In this document: positions 1-7,956 of the stretch, piece after piece | How the letters are laid out: each line of letters opens with the position of its first letter | Numbering within the stretch: the first letter of the stretch is position 1 | NCBI RefSeq assembly: GCF_900100345.1 | Contig: NZ_FMTT01000024.1 | Location: forward strand, 17,974 to 81,973 | DNA: 64,000 nucleotides | From: Paenibacillus tianmuensis | GTDB lineage: Bacteria; Bacillota; Bacilli; Paenibacillales; NBRC-103111 | Direction of reading: 5' to 3' | The notes under the pieces: generated by a model | What the model saw: only the letters and a program-made list of their open reading frames with translations | Database searches by the model: none | What the model was told of the DNA's origin: nothing | Program-made: the position numbers and the translations under genes

Positions 1-872
1 CGGTAAGCTTCGATGAATTGAATCGCTTTGCGGATATCTTCCTCCGGCTGCTCGCCAACCTCGCGTTCGATCGTCAGATAGCCCGTATACCCGATGTCTT
101 GCAGCGCTTGGAAGTACGCGTCGAAATCGACGGCTCCCTCGCCGGGAGGCAGCTCCCGGAAAAACTCTCCCGCGGTCACCATCCGCGCGATCTCCTCATG
201 ATCCATCGGCTTGAATCCGAGAGAGCCGTAGATGACACGAGGGTCCGCTTCGCGCACCCGGAGCCCGTCCTTCACGTGCGTATGGACGATATAGTCCTTC
301 AGCGTGTGCACGCCTTTAGCCGGGTCGTCGCCGGTCACCATGACCATGTTCGCCGGGTCGAAGTTGACCGACATTCCTTTGGAGCCAAGGCTGTCCAGGA
401 AGCTTTTCAAATGTGCGGCTGTCTCGGGGCCGGTCTCGATGGCAAAATAACCGCCGACGGACGAAGCATAACGGGCCAGTTGACCGCAAGCGTCCTGCAT
501 CTCGGCATAGATCGGATCGGCCGGGTCGGCCGGTACCAGCCCGATATGCGTCGTCACGATATTCGTGCCCAAATCAAGCGCCAAGTCGAGAATCCGCTTC
601 GACTTTTCGATTTTGGCCGGGTTCGCTTCCTTGTCTTGGAAGCCGTGTCCGCCCAAATCGCCGCACAAAGCGGAAATTTCCAGTCCGATCGAATCGAGGT
701 AAGCCTTGAGGTCTTTCCGAGCGGCTGCGTCCAGGTTCGCCGGGTCCATTTCCCCTTTGGTGGCCCAAATCTGCACGCCGTCGGCGCCAAGCTCCTTAGA
801 CTTTTGCAGCCCCGCACGCAGCGGCAGCTTGAAGCTGTCCGAGATGACTCCGATTTTGTTCGTCAATGCCAT
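1..872 (-). CDS. sugar phosphate isomerase/epimerase, TIM barrel (3' end outside window)
   Basis: About 290 residues are visible; the reading frame is open to the left edge, so the C-terminus is missing. The ATG at 872 follows a GGGAGGAG ribosome-binding site. The product has the pattern of the xylose-isomerase-like TIM barrel family (AP endonuclease 2 fold): acidic and histidine metal ligands appear in order in AIETGPE, NFDPANM, HTHVKDG and LTIEREV. Such enzymes isomerise or epimerise keto/aldo sugars or act on myo-inositol derivatives. It starts 15 bases after the Gfo/Idh gene and is the last visible gene of a leftward catabolic operon that also holds a second, different isomerase. The substrate cannot be read from the sequence. 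Confidence 0.85.
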   Translation of the reverse strand, partial: MALTNKIGVISDSFKLPLRAGLQKSKELGADGVQIWATKGEMDPANLDAAARKDLKAYLDSIGLEISALCGDLGGHGFQDKEANPAKIEKSKRILDLALDLGTNIVTTHIGLVPADPADPIYAEMQDACGQLARYASSVGGYFAIETGPETAAHLKSFLDSLGSKGMSVNFDPANMVMVTGDDPAKGVHTLKDYIVHTHVKDGLRVREADPRVIYGSLGFKPMDHEEIARMVTAGEFFRELPPGEGAVDFDAYFQALQDIGYTGYLTIEREVGEQPEEDIRKAIQFIEAY

Positions 873-887
873 GACCGTTTCTCCTCC

Positions 888-1946
888 CTATAGTTCGATT
901 TCGCGCCCTTGAGCGGCCGATTCGTAAATGGCGCACAGTATTTTCATCACTTCGACGCCGTCCTCCACCGGACTCCGAGTTTCCGTTCGTCCGAGCGAGC
1001 TGTCGATAAAATAATTGATCTCCTGTTGAAACCCGGCGACAAAATCGAACGAAGGATGGTCTACCTGCGGCGCGACGTTTAGAATCGTATCATGCTTCTC
1101 GGCGATGATCGCAAGCTCCGGCTCCAGCTCCGCTCCGCCCTTGTCCCCGTACAGCTTGACGGACAGCTCGTCCTTCTTCGCATGCAGTGTGAAGCTGACA
1201 TCGACCATAAGACTCGCCCCGTTCTCGAAGCGGATGAGCGCATTAGCCATGTCCTCCACCGTGTTGAGCGCCCCGTTGTAATCCGCTGCTTTGTAGTATG
1301 TGAGGTGCTCCACGTTTGAGCGATTGCCGAGGCGATTATACGTATTGGCCGAAACCGACTTGACCTTCGGCTTGCCCATCAGGTACCAGCAAATATCGAT
1401 AATATGCACGCCAAGGTCGATGAGCGGCCCGCCGCCGGAGCGCTTGATATCCGAGAACCAGCCGCCCGGGTTGCCGAGACGGCGCAGACAAGAGGCTTTG
1501 GCGTAATAAATCTCGCCCAGATCGCCCGCATCGATAAATTTTTTCAAAATTTCCGTATTGCTGGCGTACCGGCGCACGAAGCCGACCTGCAGCAGCTTGC
1601 CCGTCCGCCGTACCGTTTCTTCGACTTTCAAAGCTTCGGCCACCGTCTGACACAGCGGCTTCTCCACCAGCACGTGCTTGCCCGCTTCGAGCGCCGCGAT
1701 GCTGATCTCGGCATGGGAGTTGTTCCAAGTACAGATGCTGACGCCGTGAATGTCGGGCAGCGCCAGCAGCTCGCGGTAATCGGTGAACACTTTGGAGGCG
1801 CCGTACGCTTCAGCCTTCGCTTGTGCCCGTTCCTCGTTCAAATCGCAAACGGCATAAATCTCCACTTCAGGATGATGGCTGTAGGCTGTAAAATGCTGCT
1901 CCGAAATGGAGCCCGCTCCGATTATTCCGATTTTGATTTTGCTCAT
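888..1946 (-). CDS. Gfo/Idh/MocA family oxidoreductase
   Basis: A 352-residue NAD(P)-dependent dehydrogenase of usual family length. The N-terminal Rossmann fold begins with GIIGAGSISEQH. The family motif EKP, in VLVEKPLCQ near residue 96, supplies the catalytic lysine. The C-terminal half is the alpha/beta substrate-binding domain, with GGGPLIDLGVHIIDICWYLMG. Family members oxidise hydroxyls of sugars, inositols or sugar acids. The gene lies between two sugar isomerase genes (gaps of 39 and 15 bases), which fits sequential oxidation and isomerisation of one ring or chain substrate. A GGAGG site precedes the ATG at 1946. Confidence 0.92.
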   Translation of the reverse strand: MSKIKIGIIGAGSISEQHFTAYSHHPEVEIYAVCDLNEERAQAKAEAYGASKVFTDYRELLALPDIHGVSICTWNNSHAEISIAALEAGKHVLVEKPLCQTVAEALKVEETVRRTGKLLQVGFVRRYASNTEILKKFIDAGDLGEIYYAKASCLRRLGNPGGWFSDIKRSGGGPLIDLGVHIIDICWYLMGKPKVKSVSANTYNRLGNRSNVEHLTYYKAADYNGALNTVEDMANALIRFENGASLMVDVSFTLHAKKDELSVKLYGDKGGAELEPELAIIAEKHDTILNVAPQVDHPSFDFVAGFQQEINYFIDSSLGRTETRSPVEDGVEVMKILCAIYESAAQGREIEL

Positions 1947-1985
1947 CGTTGCCTTGTTCCTCCTGCTTCTCCTGTTGTTTTCGGT

Positions 1986-2855
1986 TTACACTATGGCTTC
2001 CTGCCACAACCGCCGGACGTTATCCATCGCGATTCTCGAACCGGTCCTCGGGTCCTCCATGCCTTCGAACTCAACGGACAAATAGCCGTCGTACCCCGAA
2101 GCCTTCAACACCCGGATAACCTCCGGCATATCGATGTCGCCTTGTCCGACGATGGCGCCCCGCAGGAAGTTGCCGTGGGTCGACTTGAACCAGCCTTCGC
2201 CCGGATTGCGGTACGACGGACGGCGGTAAAAGTCTTTCAAATGCACCATGGACGCAAACGGAATGTTATTCAAAACGGCGCTGACCGGATCTTCGTCCAC
2301 ACACAGGAAATTGCCGATATCCAGCGTCGTCTTGAAGTTGGCGCGATCCACCTCATGCACGAGCCGGAGCACCCGGTCGCTCGCTTGCAAGTAGAAACCG
2401 TGGTTTTCCACGCTTGTAACGATATCGAACTGCGCTGCGTAGTCGGCGATGCGGCGGCACGCTTCGACAAGTCGGGGCAAGTCCGCTTCGAACTGGCGGA
2501 TCGTCGTTTCGGGAATCGGACGCGACGCGACGTCGTGACGCATCCGCTTCACTCCAAGATCGCGGGCGATGTCGACCTGGCGCATCGTCTTCTCAATCTC
2601 CAGCTCGTAGGCTTCCGGCGTGGCCTGCACGAAATTCGCGCCGACCGCGTAGCCTGAAATATCAAGTCCCGCTTGGTCTGCGGTCTTGCGGATATCTTCA
2701 ATCAGCCCTGGATTGTTCGTCAAGTCGTACCCGATCGGCACGATCTCCACATGCTCGCCTCCATTGTCGGCAATCCAGCGGATAGCTTCCGTTACGGTCA
2801 ATTCTTTCTTATCGATAGCCTGGAATAAACTATAGGTGCTTAATCCCAATTTCAT
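1986..2855 (-). CDS. sugar phosphate isomerase/epimerase, TIM barrel
   Basis: A 289-residue protein starting MKLGLSTYSLF at 2855, chosen because GGAGG lies 8 bases upstream; the open frame extends upstream but overlaps the regulator gene. It has the xylose-isomerase-like TIM-barrel layout with metal-ligand candidates in SVENHGF, TTLDIGNFL, SMVHLKDFYRRP and LSVEFEGMEDP. It differs clearly from the isomerase at the window edge, so the two probably act at different steps or on different epimers. It lies 47 bases downstream of the regulator and 39 bases upstream of the dehydrogenase, within the leftward operon. Substrate unknown. Confidence 0.88.
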   Translation of the reverse strand: MKLGLSTYSLFQAIDKKELTVTEAIRWIADNGGEHVEIVPIGYDLTNNPGLIEDIRKTADQAGLDISGYAVGANFVQATPEAYELEIEKTMRQVDIARDLGVKRMRHDVASRPIPETTIRQFEADLPRLVEACRRIADYAAQFDIVTSVENHGFYLQASDRVLRLVHEVDRANFKTTLDIGNFLCVDEDPVSAVLNNIPFASMVHLKDFYRRPSYRNPGEGWFKSTHGNFLRGAIVGQGDIDMPEVIRVLKASGYDGYLSVEFEGMEDPRTGSRIAMDNVRRLWQEAIV

Positions 2856-2902
2856 GTGTACATCCTCCTCAGACAAGTCCGATATAAACGACAAGCATGC
2901 TT

Positions 2903-4252
2903 TTAACGGCGCAGCAGGTCGTCCAGGAAGGAAAACCGGTAAATTTGCTTCGGCCTGCCCTTCGCTCTGCCCCGTTCCTCTCCGGCCACCTCGACCAGTC
3001 CCGCGTCCATCCACTGCGTCAGCAGCCGATGGGTGCTGCGGACGGTCACGCCGAGAACCGACGCCAGCTCGTGAACGTTGTAATCCGTCTTGCCCGTACG
3101 GGTGAGCTGGGCAATCACCCGGCTCAAATACGTCTGGGTGAAGCCCGCTTCCTCCGCCTTTCGAATCAAGACGGCGTCCAGCAGCGTTAGCTCGGCGCCG
3201 AGCGGCTCGGCCATTTCCAGCGGACCGATGACGCTCTCGTCTTCGCGGACGATGAAACTGATGCAGCCGCCTGCGTCTTTGGCCCGTCGCAGCGCCATCC
3301 GGGCATGCGAGCCCGCTTCGTGGGCGGACCGGCCGAAGCCGATGCCGATGCTCAGCGAAAGCGAGAAGGCGTCCTGCGCCATTTTGGCCAGCGGGATATA
3401 TTTATATCCGCCCGTATGGCGCTCGAACGTCCCCCGCGTCGTGACGAACAAATATTCGTCGCCGCCCAGCGGGGTCAAATGTCCTTCGAGCGTTTCGGCA
3501 TACTCGAGCATCATCCGGTGAATATCCAGCTTCAGCCGTTGCACATCATGCTCCGACTTTCGGAGATCGGCCGCTTTGCGGAACCCGTCCACGTCGATCA
3601 AGCCCACCACAATTTGCGATTCCTTGCTGCGGCGGGATTCCGTCGACAACAGCGCCCGCTCGAGCGCAACGATGATATCCTGCTCGGTCGGCAGCACCCA
3701 TTCGTTCGGCACGCCAAGCTCGCTCAGCTTCACCGATACGGAACGGAGCGCGGTCAAGGCAATCGCCGTGTTCCCCTGAGCATGTTGCTCCGCATGAAAA
3801 CGAACCATCGCTTCCGTATTCGCAGGATCGCCGCTATAGAACGTCAGTTCAGGCAGCGATTGGCCCAGCTCGCGGAATGTCTTCACGAACGGCTGGCGGG
3901 TCAGCGTATCGACCGACATGGCGCCGAGCCGCCCCATCCGCTCCGCACGAAACAACGACCGGTACAGTCCCGAGCCGTTCAGCGGAACAAAATGAGCGGG
4001 TACGCGCAGCTGGACGCGATCGAGGCATACCTGGTATGGATGAGGCCCCGAATATAAGATCACTTCGACGCGGTCCATAAGGTCCCGGGTCCATTGAACC
4101 GCTTCCTCCAGATTCGCGTACGCCCCGGTGACGGGGACGAAGGACGGAAACGATTTCATCGCTTGCAGCATGACGGGAATCATCGGCTCCGGTCCGATCA
4201 GCGCTATCGGAATCCCTTTTTCTACAGTGGACGGACGATCAGTCCCGAACAT
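2903..4252 (-). CDS. GGDEF-like domain protein with C-terminal winged helix, probable regulator
   Basis: 449 residues in three parts. Residues 1 to about 200 form an alpha/beta region beginning with a hydrophobic strand and IALIGPEPMIPVM, reminiscent of ligand-binding receiver or PrpR-N-type domains. Residues about 210-345 resemble a nucleotide-cyclase/GGDEF domain: VGLIDVDGFRKA, then LGGDEYLFVTT (GGDEY for GGDEF), then SLSIGIGFG and ARMALRRAKDAGG. Residues about 370-449 form a winged helix with ELASVLGVTVRSTHRLLTQWMDAGLV and a basic wing. No membrane segment is seen. It has its own promoter and sits inside the catabolic cluster, so it probably controls it. Whether it makes or only binds a nucleotide is unknown. 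Confidence 0.7.
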   Translation of the reverse strand: MFGTDRPSTVEKGIPIALIGPEPMIPVMLQAMKSFPSFVPVTGAYANLEEAVQWTRDLMDRVEVILYSGPHPYQVCLDRVQLRVPAHFVPLNGSGLYRSLFRAERMGRLGAMSVDTLTRQPFVKTFRELGQSLPELTFYSGDPANTEAMVRFHAEQHAQGNTAIALTALRSVSVKLSELGVPNEWVLPTEQDIIVALERALLSTESRRSKESQIVVGLIDVDGFRKAADLRKSEHDVQRLKLDIHRMMLEYAETLEGHLTPLGGDEYLFVTTRGTFERHTGGYKYIPLAKMAQDAFSLSLSIGIGFGRSAHEAGSHARMALRRAKDAGGCISFIVREDESVIGPLEMAEPLGAELTLLDAVLIRKAEEAGFTQTYLSRVIAQLTRTGKTDYNVHELASVLGVTVRSTHRLLTQWMDAGLVEVAGEERGRAKGRPKQIYRFSFLDDLLRR

Positions 4253-4293
4253 GACAACACCGCCTTACCCATGCTTGTGTTCAATCTATCTCC

Positions 4294-4321
4294 ATTATAC
4301 CTGACAAGAGGAATCTGCCAA
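4294..4321 (-). promoter_or_regulatory. sigma-A-type promoter of the GGDEF/HTH regulator
   Basis: Reading the minus strand, TTGGCA (-35, 5 of 6) is followed after 16 bases by a perfect TATAAT (-10), 42 bases before the ATG at 4252. This gives the regulator an internal promoter in addition to any read-through from the operon promoter near 7.8 kb. Confidence 0.6.
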
Positions 4322-4359
4322 TTGCAAAAAGGTGACGTTTTCAGCGTATCGCTTCTTCG

Positions 4360-5562
4360 CTATGCCTGCCCCGCCGCCAGACGCTCCAAAGCAATGGCGG
4401 CGAGCGCCGCCGCCCCGACCGGGAGACACGCTTCGTTAAGCGTAAACCGGGGATGGTGCAGCCCGAAAGCCTGCTCCGCTCCCGTCTCGGGACCTGAGCC
4501 GAGCCAAAAAAAGCAGCCCGGCACCTGCTGCAAATAGGCGGAAAAGTCCTCGCCCGCCATCGTCGGCTCCGCCTGTACCCGCCGCTCGCGCCCCAGAAGC
4601 CTGTCCATGGCTCGCTCAGCGTGGGCCAGACAATCGTGGTGGCTGACAAGAACCGGATTCTGCGGAATGTAACGGAGCTCGGCCCGGCAGCGATAGCCTT
4701 CGGCGATCCGCGTCACGAGCCGTTCCAGCCGCTCCCGCATCCCTATTTGCACTTCCGGCGCAAACGTCCGTACCGTCCCGGTCAGACGAGCCCGGTGCGG
4801 GATGACGTTGTTCGCTTCCCCGGCCTGCAGGCTGCCGATGGTCACGACGGCAGGGGCGAACGGCGAAAGCTCGCGGCTTACTGCGGTTTGCAGCGCTAGA
4901 ACGATGGCCGAAGCCGCAACGATCGGATCGATGCACTGGTCAGGGATGGCACCGTGCCCCCCTTTGCCCTCGATGTCGATCTCGATGCGGTCGACAGAGC
5001 CCATAAGCGCCCCGGCGCGAGTCGCTAGCTTGCCCGCCGAAAGGGTCGGCAAATTGTGCAGCCCGTAAATTTCCGAGACGCCGTCCAGCGCGCCGTCCGC
5101 GATCATCGCTTTGGCGCCTGCGTTGATCTCCTCCGCCGCTTGGAACAGAAACCGCACGCTGCCGTTCAACTGTTCCCGGCGCTCCGTGAGCAGCCGGGCC
5201 GCGCCGAGCAAAATCGTCGTATGCCCATCATGGCCGCAGGCGTGCATGATGCCCGGGCGGCGCGAGGCGAACGGGAGGCCGGTCTCTTCCGTCACCGGCA
5301 GCGCATCCATGTCGGCACGCAGCGCAATGACGGGCCCCGGTCCGATGCCGTGAAGCTCGGCCGTCACGCCGTAGCCGCCGACGCCGGTCCGCACTTCAAG
5401 CCCGAGCCCGGTCAACTGCTCCGCCACCTTGCGGGACGTTTCCCGCTCGTCCAGACTCAGCTCGGGCTCGGCGTGAAGGTCGCGGCGAAATGCCACCAGC
5501 GAGTCCGCAAGCCGTTCCGCCGACGCCAACAGCCCATGGCTATCCTCAACGTTCGATTTCAT
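4360..5562 (-). CDS. M20 family metallo-amidohydrolase (N-acyl amino acid/amino sugar deacylase)
   Basis: A 400-residue di-zinc hydrolase of the aminoacylase/hippurate hydrolase group. Visible metal and catalytic motifs are RADMDALPVTE, HACGHDGHTTILLG, QAAEEINAGA, YGLHNLPT and TMAGEDFSAY, in the usual order, with the dimerisation insert between them. Such enzymes remove acyl groups from amino acids or related amines in the cytoplasm. It follows the DapA-like gene by 80 bases and precedes the regulator. Its presence suggests that the operon's substrate carries an amide-linked acyl group. The usual start is supported by AAGAGGA before the ATG at 5562. Confidence 0.9.
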   Translation of the reverse strand: MKSNVEDSHGLLASAERLADSLVAFRRDLHAEPELSLDERETSRKVAEQLTGLGLEVRTGVGGYGVTAELHGIGPGPVIALRADMDALPVTEETGLPFASRRPGIMHACGHDGHTTILLGAARLLTERREQLNGSVRFLFQAAEEINAGAKAMIADGALDGVSEIYGLHNLPTLSAGKLATRAGALMGSVDRIEIDIEGKGGHGAIPDQCIDPIVAASAIVLALQTAVSRELSPFAPAVVTIGSLQAGEANNVIPHRARLTGTVRTFAPEVQIGMRERLERLVTRIAEGYRCRAELRYIPQNPVLVSHHDCLAHAERAMDRLLGRERRVQAEPTMAGEDFSAYLQQVPGCFFWLGSGPETGAEQAFGLHHPRFTLNEACLPVGAAALAAIALERLAAGQA

Positions 5563-5642
5563 TCGTTCATCCTCTTCCCCTGGAAACTATATCTTTTGAA
5601 GCGCCTCATGCGCGGCTCCTGCTTAAGCGCGGGCCTGGAAAC

Positions 5643-6710
5643 TCAAGCCATCCAGGATGCCAAATGCTCGCGGACGAACGCGTCGTCGTTCAATTCCGGG
5701 TAGTCCCTGTACATCCGGTCGATCTCCTCCGCCTGTCCCGGAGACAGCGTTTCGTGAGGATTCAGGCACCAGATGCCTTTCATCAGACCTTGACGACGAA
5801 GCACCTCGTGGATGCCCGGGATGCAGCCGGCAAACCCATGCGCCGGATCGAAAAATGCCGCGTTCGTATCCGTAACGGCCACGTTCCGGGTCAACCACTC
5901 GCTGCCGATCGTCCCCGATTGCCGCACTTGCTTGATTTCCTCCAGCAGCTCGACTGCTTTGTGCGTCCAAACCGCCCAATGCCCGAGCAGCCCGCCGACG
6001 ATCCGTTTTTCCACGGGCTTGCCATCCACCATAAAGCGGTAGACGGTCAGCAGATCGTTCACGATGTTATCGTCGTTGCCGGTGTACAACGCAATCTCGT
6101 CGCGCCGCGGCGAGTAGCAGACGGCCCGCGCCACGTCGATCGTTTGGTACCGGTTGAACGGCGCCATTTTGATCGCTACGATGCCGGGAATGGTGGCGAA
6201 CTCCTTCCAAAAGTCAAAGCTGAATACCTTTCCACCTACGGACGGTTGCAAATAAAAGCCAATAACCGGCATCTTTTCGGCGACCCGCGCCGTGCGTTCG
6301 AGGATTTGCGCCTCGCTCAAGCTTTGCAGTCCGCCCATGCTCAGCAGCCCTGCGTCATATCCGAGTCCGACCGCCGTGTCCGCTTCGTTCAGCGCCTGCT
6401 CGGTCGGGCCGCAAATGCCGGCGATTTTCAGGAACGGACGCGTGATGTTGGCCCGGTCGACCTCCTCGGAGGCCATCCGCAGCACCTTCTCGAACAGATT
6501 GAATTGCGGCTCGCGGATTTCAAACTGCGTCGAGTGCACGCCCACCGCGACGCCTCCGGCGCCGGAGGCGGCATAATAGCGGGTTAAAGCGCGCTGACTG
6601 CGCTCGTCAAGCCGTCGCTGTTCGTCCAGCGCCAGCGGATGAGCCGGAATGACCAGCCCTTCGTGCAGCGCCCGGGATTGTTCGGGAGATAACTGTTTTC
6701 TGCCGCCCAT
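5643..6710 (-). CDS. dihydrodipicolinate synthase (DapA) family aldolase/lyase
   Basis: A 355-residue class I aldolase-like TIM barrel, longer than DapA (about 290). The expected active-site residues are visible: a tyrosine in PVIGFYLQPSVGG and the Schiff-base lysine in GIVAIKMAPFNRY. DapA-family members outside lysine synthesis cleave or dehydrate 2-keto acids derived from sugars (for example N-acetylneuraminate lyase or 2-keto-3-deoxygluconate aldolase). The gene starts 3 bases after the epimerase stop, so the two are translationally close. Inference: this is the retro-aldol or dehydratase step of the pathway encoded by this cluster. It is not lysine biosynthetic dapA. Confidence 0.87.
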   Translation of the reverse strand: MGGRKQLSPEQSRALHEGLVIPAHPLALDEQRRLDERSQRALTRYYAASGAGGVAVGVHSTQFEIREPQFNLFEKVLRMASEEVDRANITRPFLKIAGICGPTEQALNEADTAVGLGYDAGLLSMGGLQSLSEAQILERTARVAEKMPVIGFYLQPSVGGKVFSFDFWKEFATIPGIVAIKMAPFNRYQTIDVARAVCYSPRRDEIALYTGNDDNIVNDLLTVYRFMVDGKPVEKRIVGGLLGHWAVWTHKAVELLEEIKQVRQSGTIGSEWLTRNVAVTDTNAAFFDPAHGFAGCIPGIHEVLRRQGLMKGIWCLNPHETLSPGQAEEIDRMYRDYPELNDDAFVREHLASWMA

Positions 6711-6713
6711 ACG

Positions 6714-7730
6714 TTAAAATTTCCCCTCTCTTTCCTGAAAATGCGTCGGCTTGTTAATCGTCTGGCCTTCGTGCAGCACCCATTCGGCCACCCAATCGAT
6801 CATTTGCAAAAGCGATACCCGCGGATACCCGAACAGCTGCATGCATTTCGACGCATTGCTAAGCAGCGCCGTTTCCGCCTCCTGTCCGGTGAACACCGGT
6901 TCCGTTCCGAGCCGCTTGGCGAGCTCTGTAGCCGCATACCGGATCGACACCGTCTCCGGACCGGTCACGTTCAACAGCTCCGCCCCCGGCTTGCAGACCA
7001 GCAGCGAACGAATCGCAATTTCGTTGGCGTCGCCCTGCCAAATGCAGTTGAAATGCCCCATGGACACGTCGATCGGACGGCCTTCCTTCACCGATTTTGC
7101 AATTTCCAGCAACACCCCGTACCGCAGATCGATCGCATAATTGAGACGGTAGATGGAGATCGGCGTTCCGTATTGATGGGAAAAATGCTCGAACACCCGC
7201 TCCCGCCCGAGACACGACTGCCCGTACTCGCCGACCGGCGACGGAGCCATCGATTCGCTCGCTCCGCCCTGTAGGACAGGAGTCAACGGATAGACGTTGC
7301 CGGTGGAGAATACCACGATCCGTGAATCGCGGAACTTCTCCGCCACGCGGCCCGGCAAATAAGCGTTCATCGCCCATGTAAAATACTCTTTGCCCGTGGT
7401 GCCGAATTTCGTTCCAGCCATATAAATGACGTTTTTCACATCAGGCAGCTTCTGAAGCTGCTCATCGTTCAGCAGATCGCACGCAATCGTTTCGACGCCG
7501 AAGCTCTCCAGCTCTTCCTTCAGCCCTTTTTCTGAAAATCTCGACACGCCGTATACTTTGCGGTCGACCCCCGATTCCCGGATCGCGTTGATTGCCAGCT
7601 TGGCCAGACTCGGCCCCATTTTGCCGCCCACCCCGAGCAGCATGATGTCTCCCTCCAGCGACTTCATCTCCTGCACTAAAGCAGGCGACGGTTCGGCAAG
7701 CTTATGCTCCAGTTCCTCCACACTTCTCAT
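6714..7730 (-). CDS. NAD-dependent epimerase/dehydratase family protein lacking the usual YxxxK
   Basis: A 338-residue extended-SDR-like protein and first gene of the operon. A glycine-rich nucleotide-binding turn (LLGVGGKMGPSL) appears unusually late, near residue 30, after a helical N-terminus. VIYMAGTKFGT and VFSTGNVYPL match the strands that carry the catalytic serine/threonine. The expected catalytic YxxxK reads YGQSC here, so the lysine is absent at the normal position. Either another residue substitutes or the protein is not a classical epimerase. An AAGGGAG site precedes the ATG at 7730. Confidence 0.8.
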   Translation of the reverse strand: MRSVEELEHKLAEPSPALVQEMKSLEGDIMLLGVGGKMGPSLAKLAINAIRESGVDRKVYGVSRFSEKGLKEELESFGVETIACDLLNDEQLQKLPDVKNVIYMAGTKFGTTGKEYFTWAMNAYLPGRVAEKFRDSRIVVFSTGNVYPLTPVLQGGASESMAPSPVGEYGQSCLGRERVFEHFSHQYGTPISIYRLNYAIDLRYGVLLEIAKSVKEGRPIDVSMGHFNCIWQGDANEIAIRSLLVCKPGAELLNVTGPETVSIRYAATELAKRLGTEPVFTGQEAETALLSNASKCMQLFGYPRVSLLQMIDWVAEWVLHEGQTINKPTHFQEREGKF

Positions 7731-7757
7731 CGATCAAGACAGCTCCCTTCATTCGTT

Positions 7758-7771
7758 TGATAACGTTTTCA
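7758..7771 (-). promoter_or_regulatory. cre-type operator (CcpA/LacI family)
   Basis: On the minus strand this reads TGAAAACGTTATCA, a full match to the catabolite-responsive element consensus TGWAANCGNTNWCA. It lies just downstream of the -10 of the operon promoter, where bound protein would block initiation or early elongation. This points to carbon catabolite repression of the 1-7.7 kb operon, or to a LacI-family regulator. Confidence 0.65.
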
Positions 7772-7773
7772 AT

Positions 7774-7821
7774 ATGATCATAGCGCTAACCGGTATTTAA
7801 AGACAAATCTTTAAATTGTCT
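7774..7821 (-). promoter_or_regulatory. promoter of the 1-7.7 kb catabolic operon
   Basis: On the minus strand TTGTCT (-35, 4 of 6) lies 18 bases from TATGAT (-10, 5 of 6), with the cre-type site just downstream and the 12-bp inverted repeat overlapping the -35. Assigned by sequence only. Confidence 0.5.
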
Positions 7822-7827
7822 TTAAAT
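7795..7827. repeat. 12-bp perfect inverted repeat, probable operator
   Basis: ATTTAAAGACAA (7795-7806) and TTGTCTTTAAAT (7816-7827) are exact reverse complements separated by 9 bases, and the spacer carries a further TCTTTAAA. The dyad overlaps the presumed -35 of the leftward operon, a position typical of a specific regulator site. The GGDEF-like/winged-helix protein is the obvious candidate ligand, by inference from proximity only. Confidence 0.6.
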
Positions 7828-7868
7828 CAAATTGGCAATGCCCAAACGTTGCGCGCAGCTGGACGGTT

Positions 7869-7891
7869 ATGGGTATTGGGCCAATACCCAT
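7869..7891. repeat. 23-bp palindrome upstream of the 7957 gene
   Basis: ATGGGTATTGG (7869-7879) and CCAATACCCAT (7881-7891) are exact reverse complements around a single G. It lies directly before a TATATT -10-like hexamer (7899) and about 65 bases before the ATG of the rightward gene, so it is a likely operator rather than a terminator; no T-run follows. Confidence 0.5.
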
Positions 7892-7956
7892 GATATGGTA
7901 TATTAGTTATGGCAAGGGAATCTCGCCGTACTAACGTTTTGGGAGGTCTTATCCGG

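Noticed and set aside
1404..2657. A 417-codon plus-strand frame across the Gfo/Idh and isomerase genes
   Set aside because: It is antisense to two well-supported genes, has no ribosome site and no recognisable motif.
5490..6587. A 365-codon plus-strand frame opposite the M20 and DapA-like genes
   Set aside because: Shadow of the minus-strand coding frames; the motifs are all on the minus strand.
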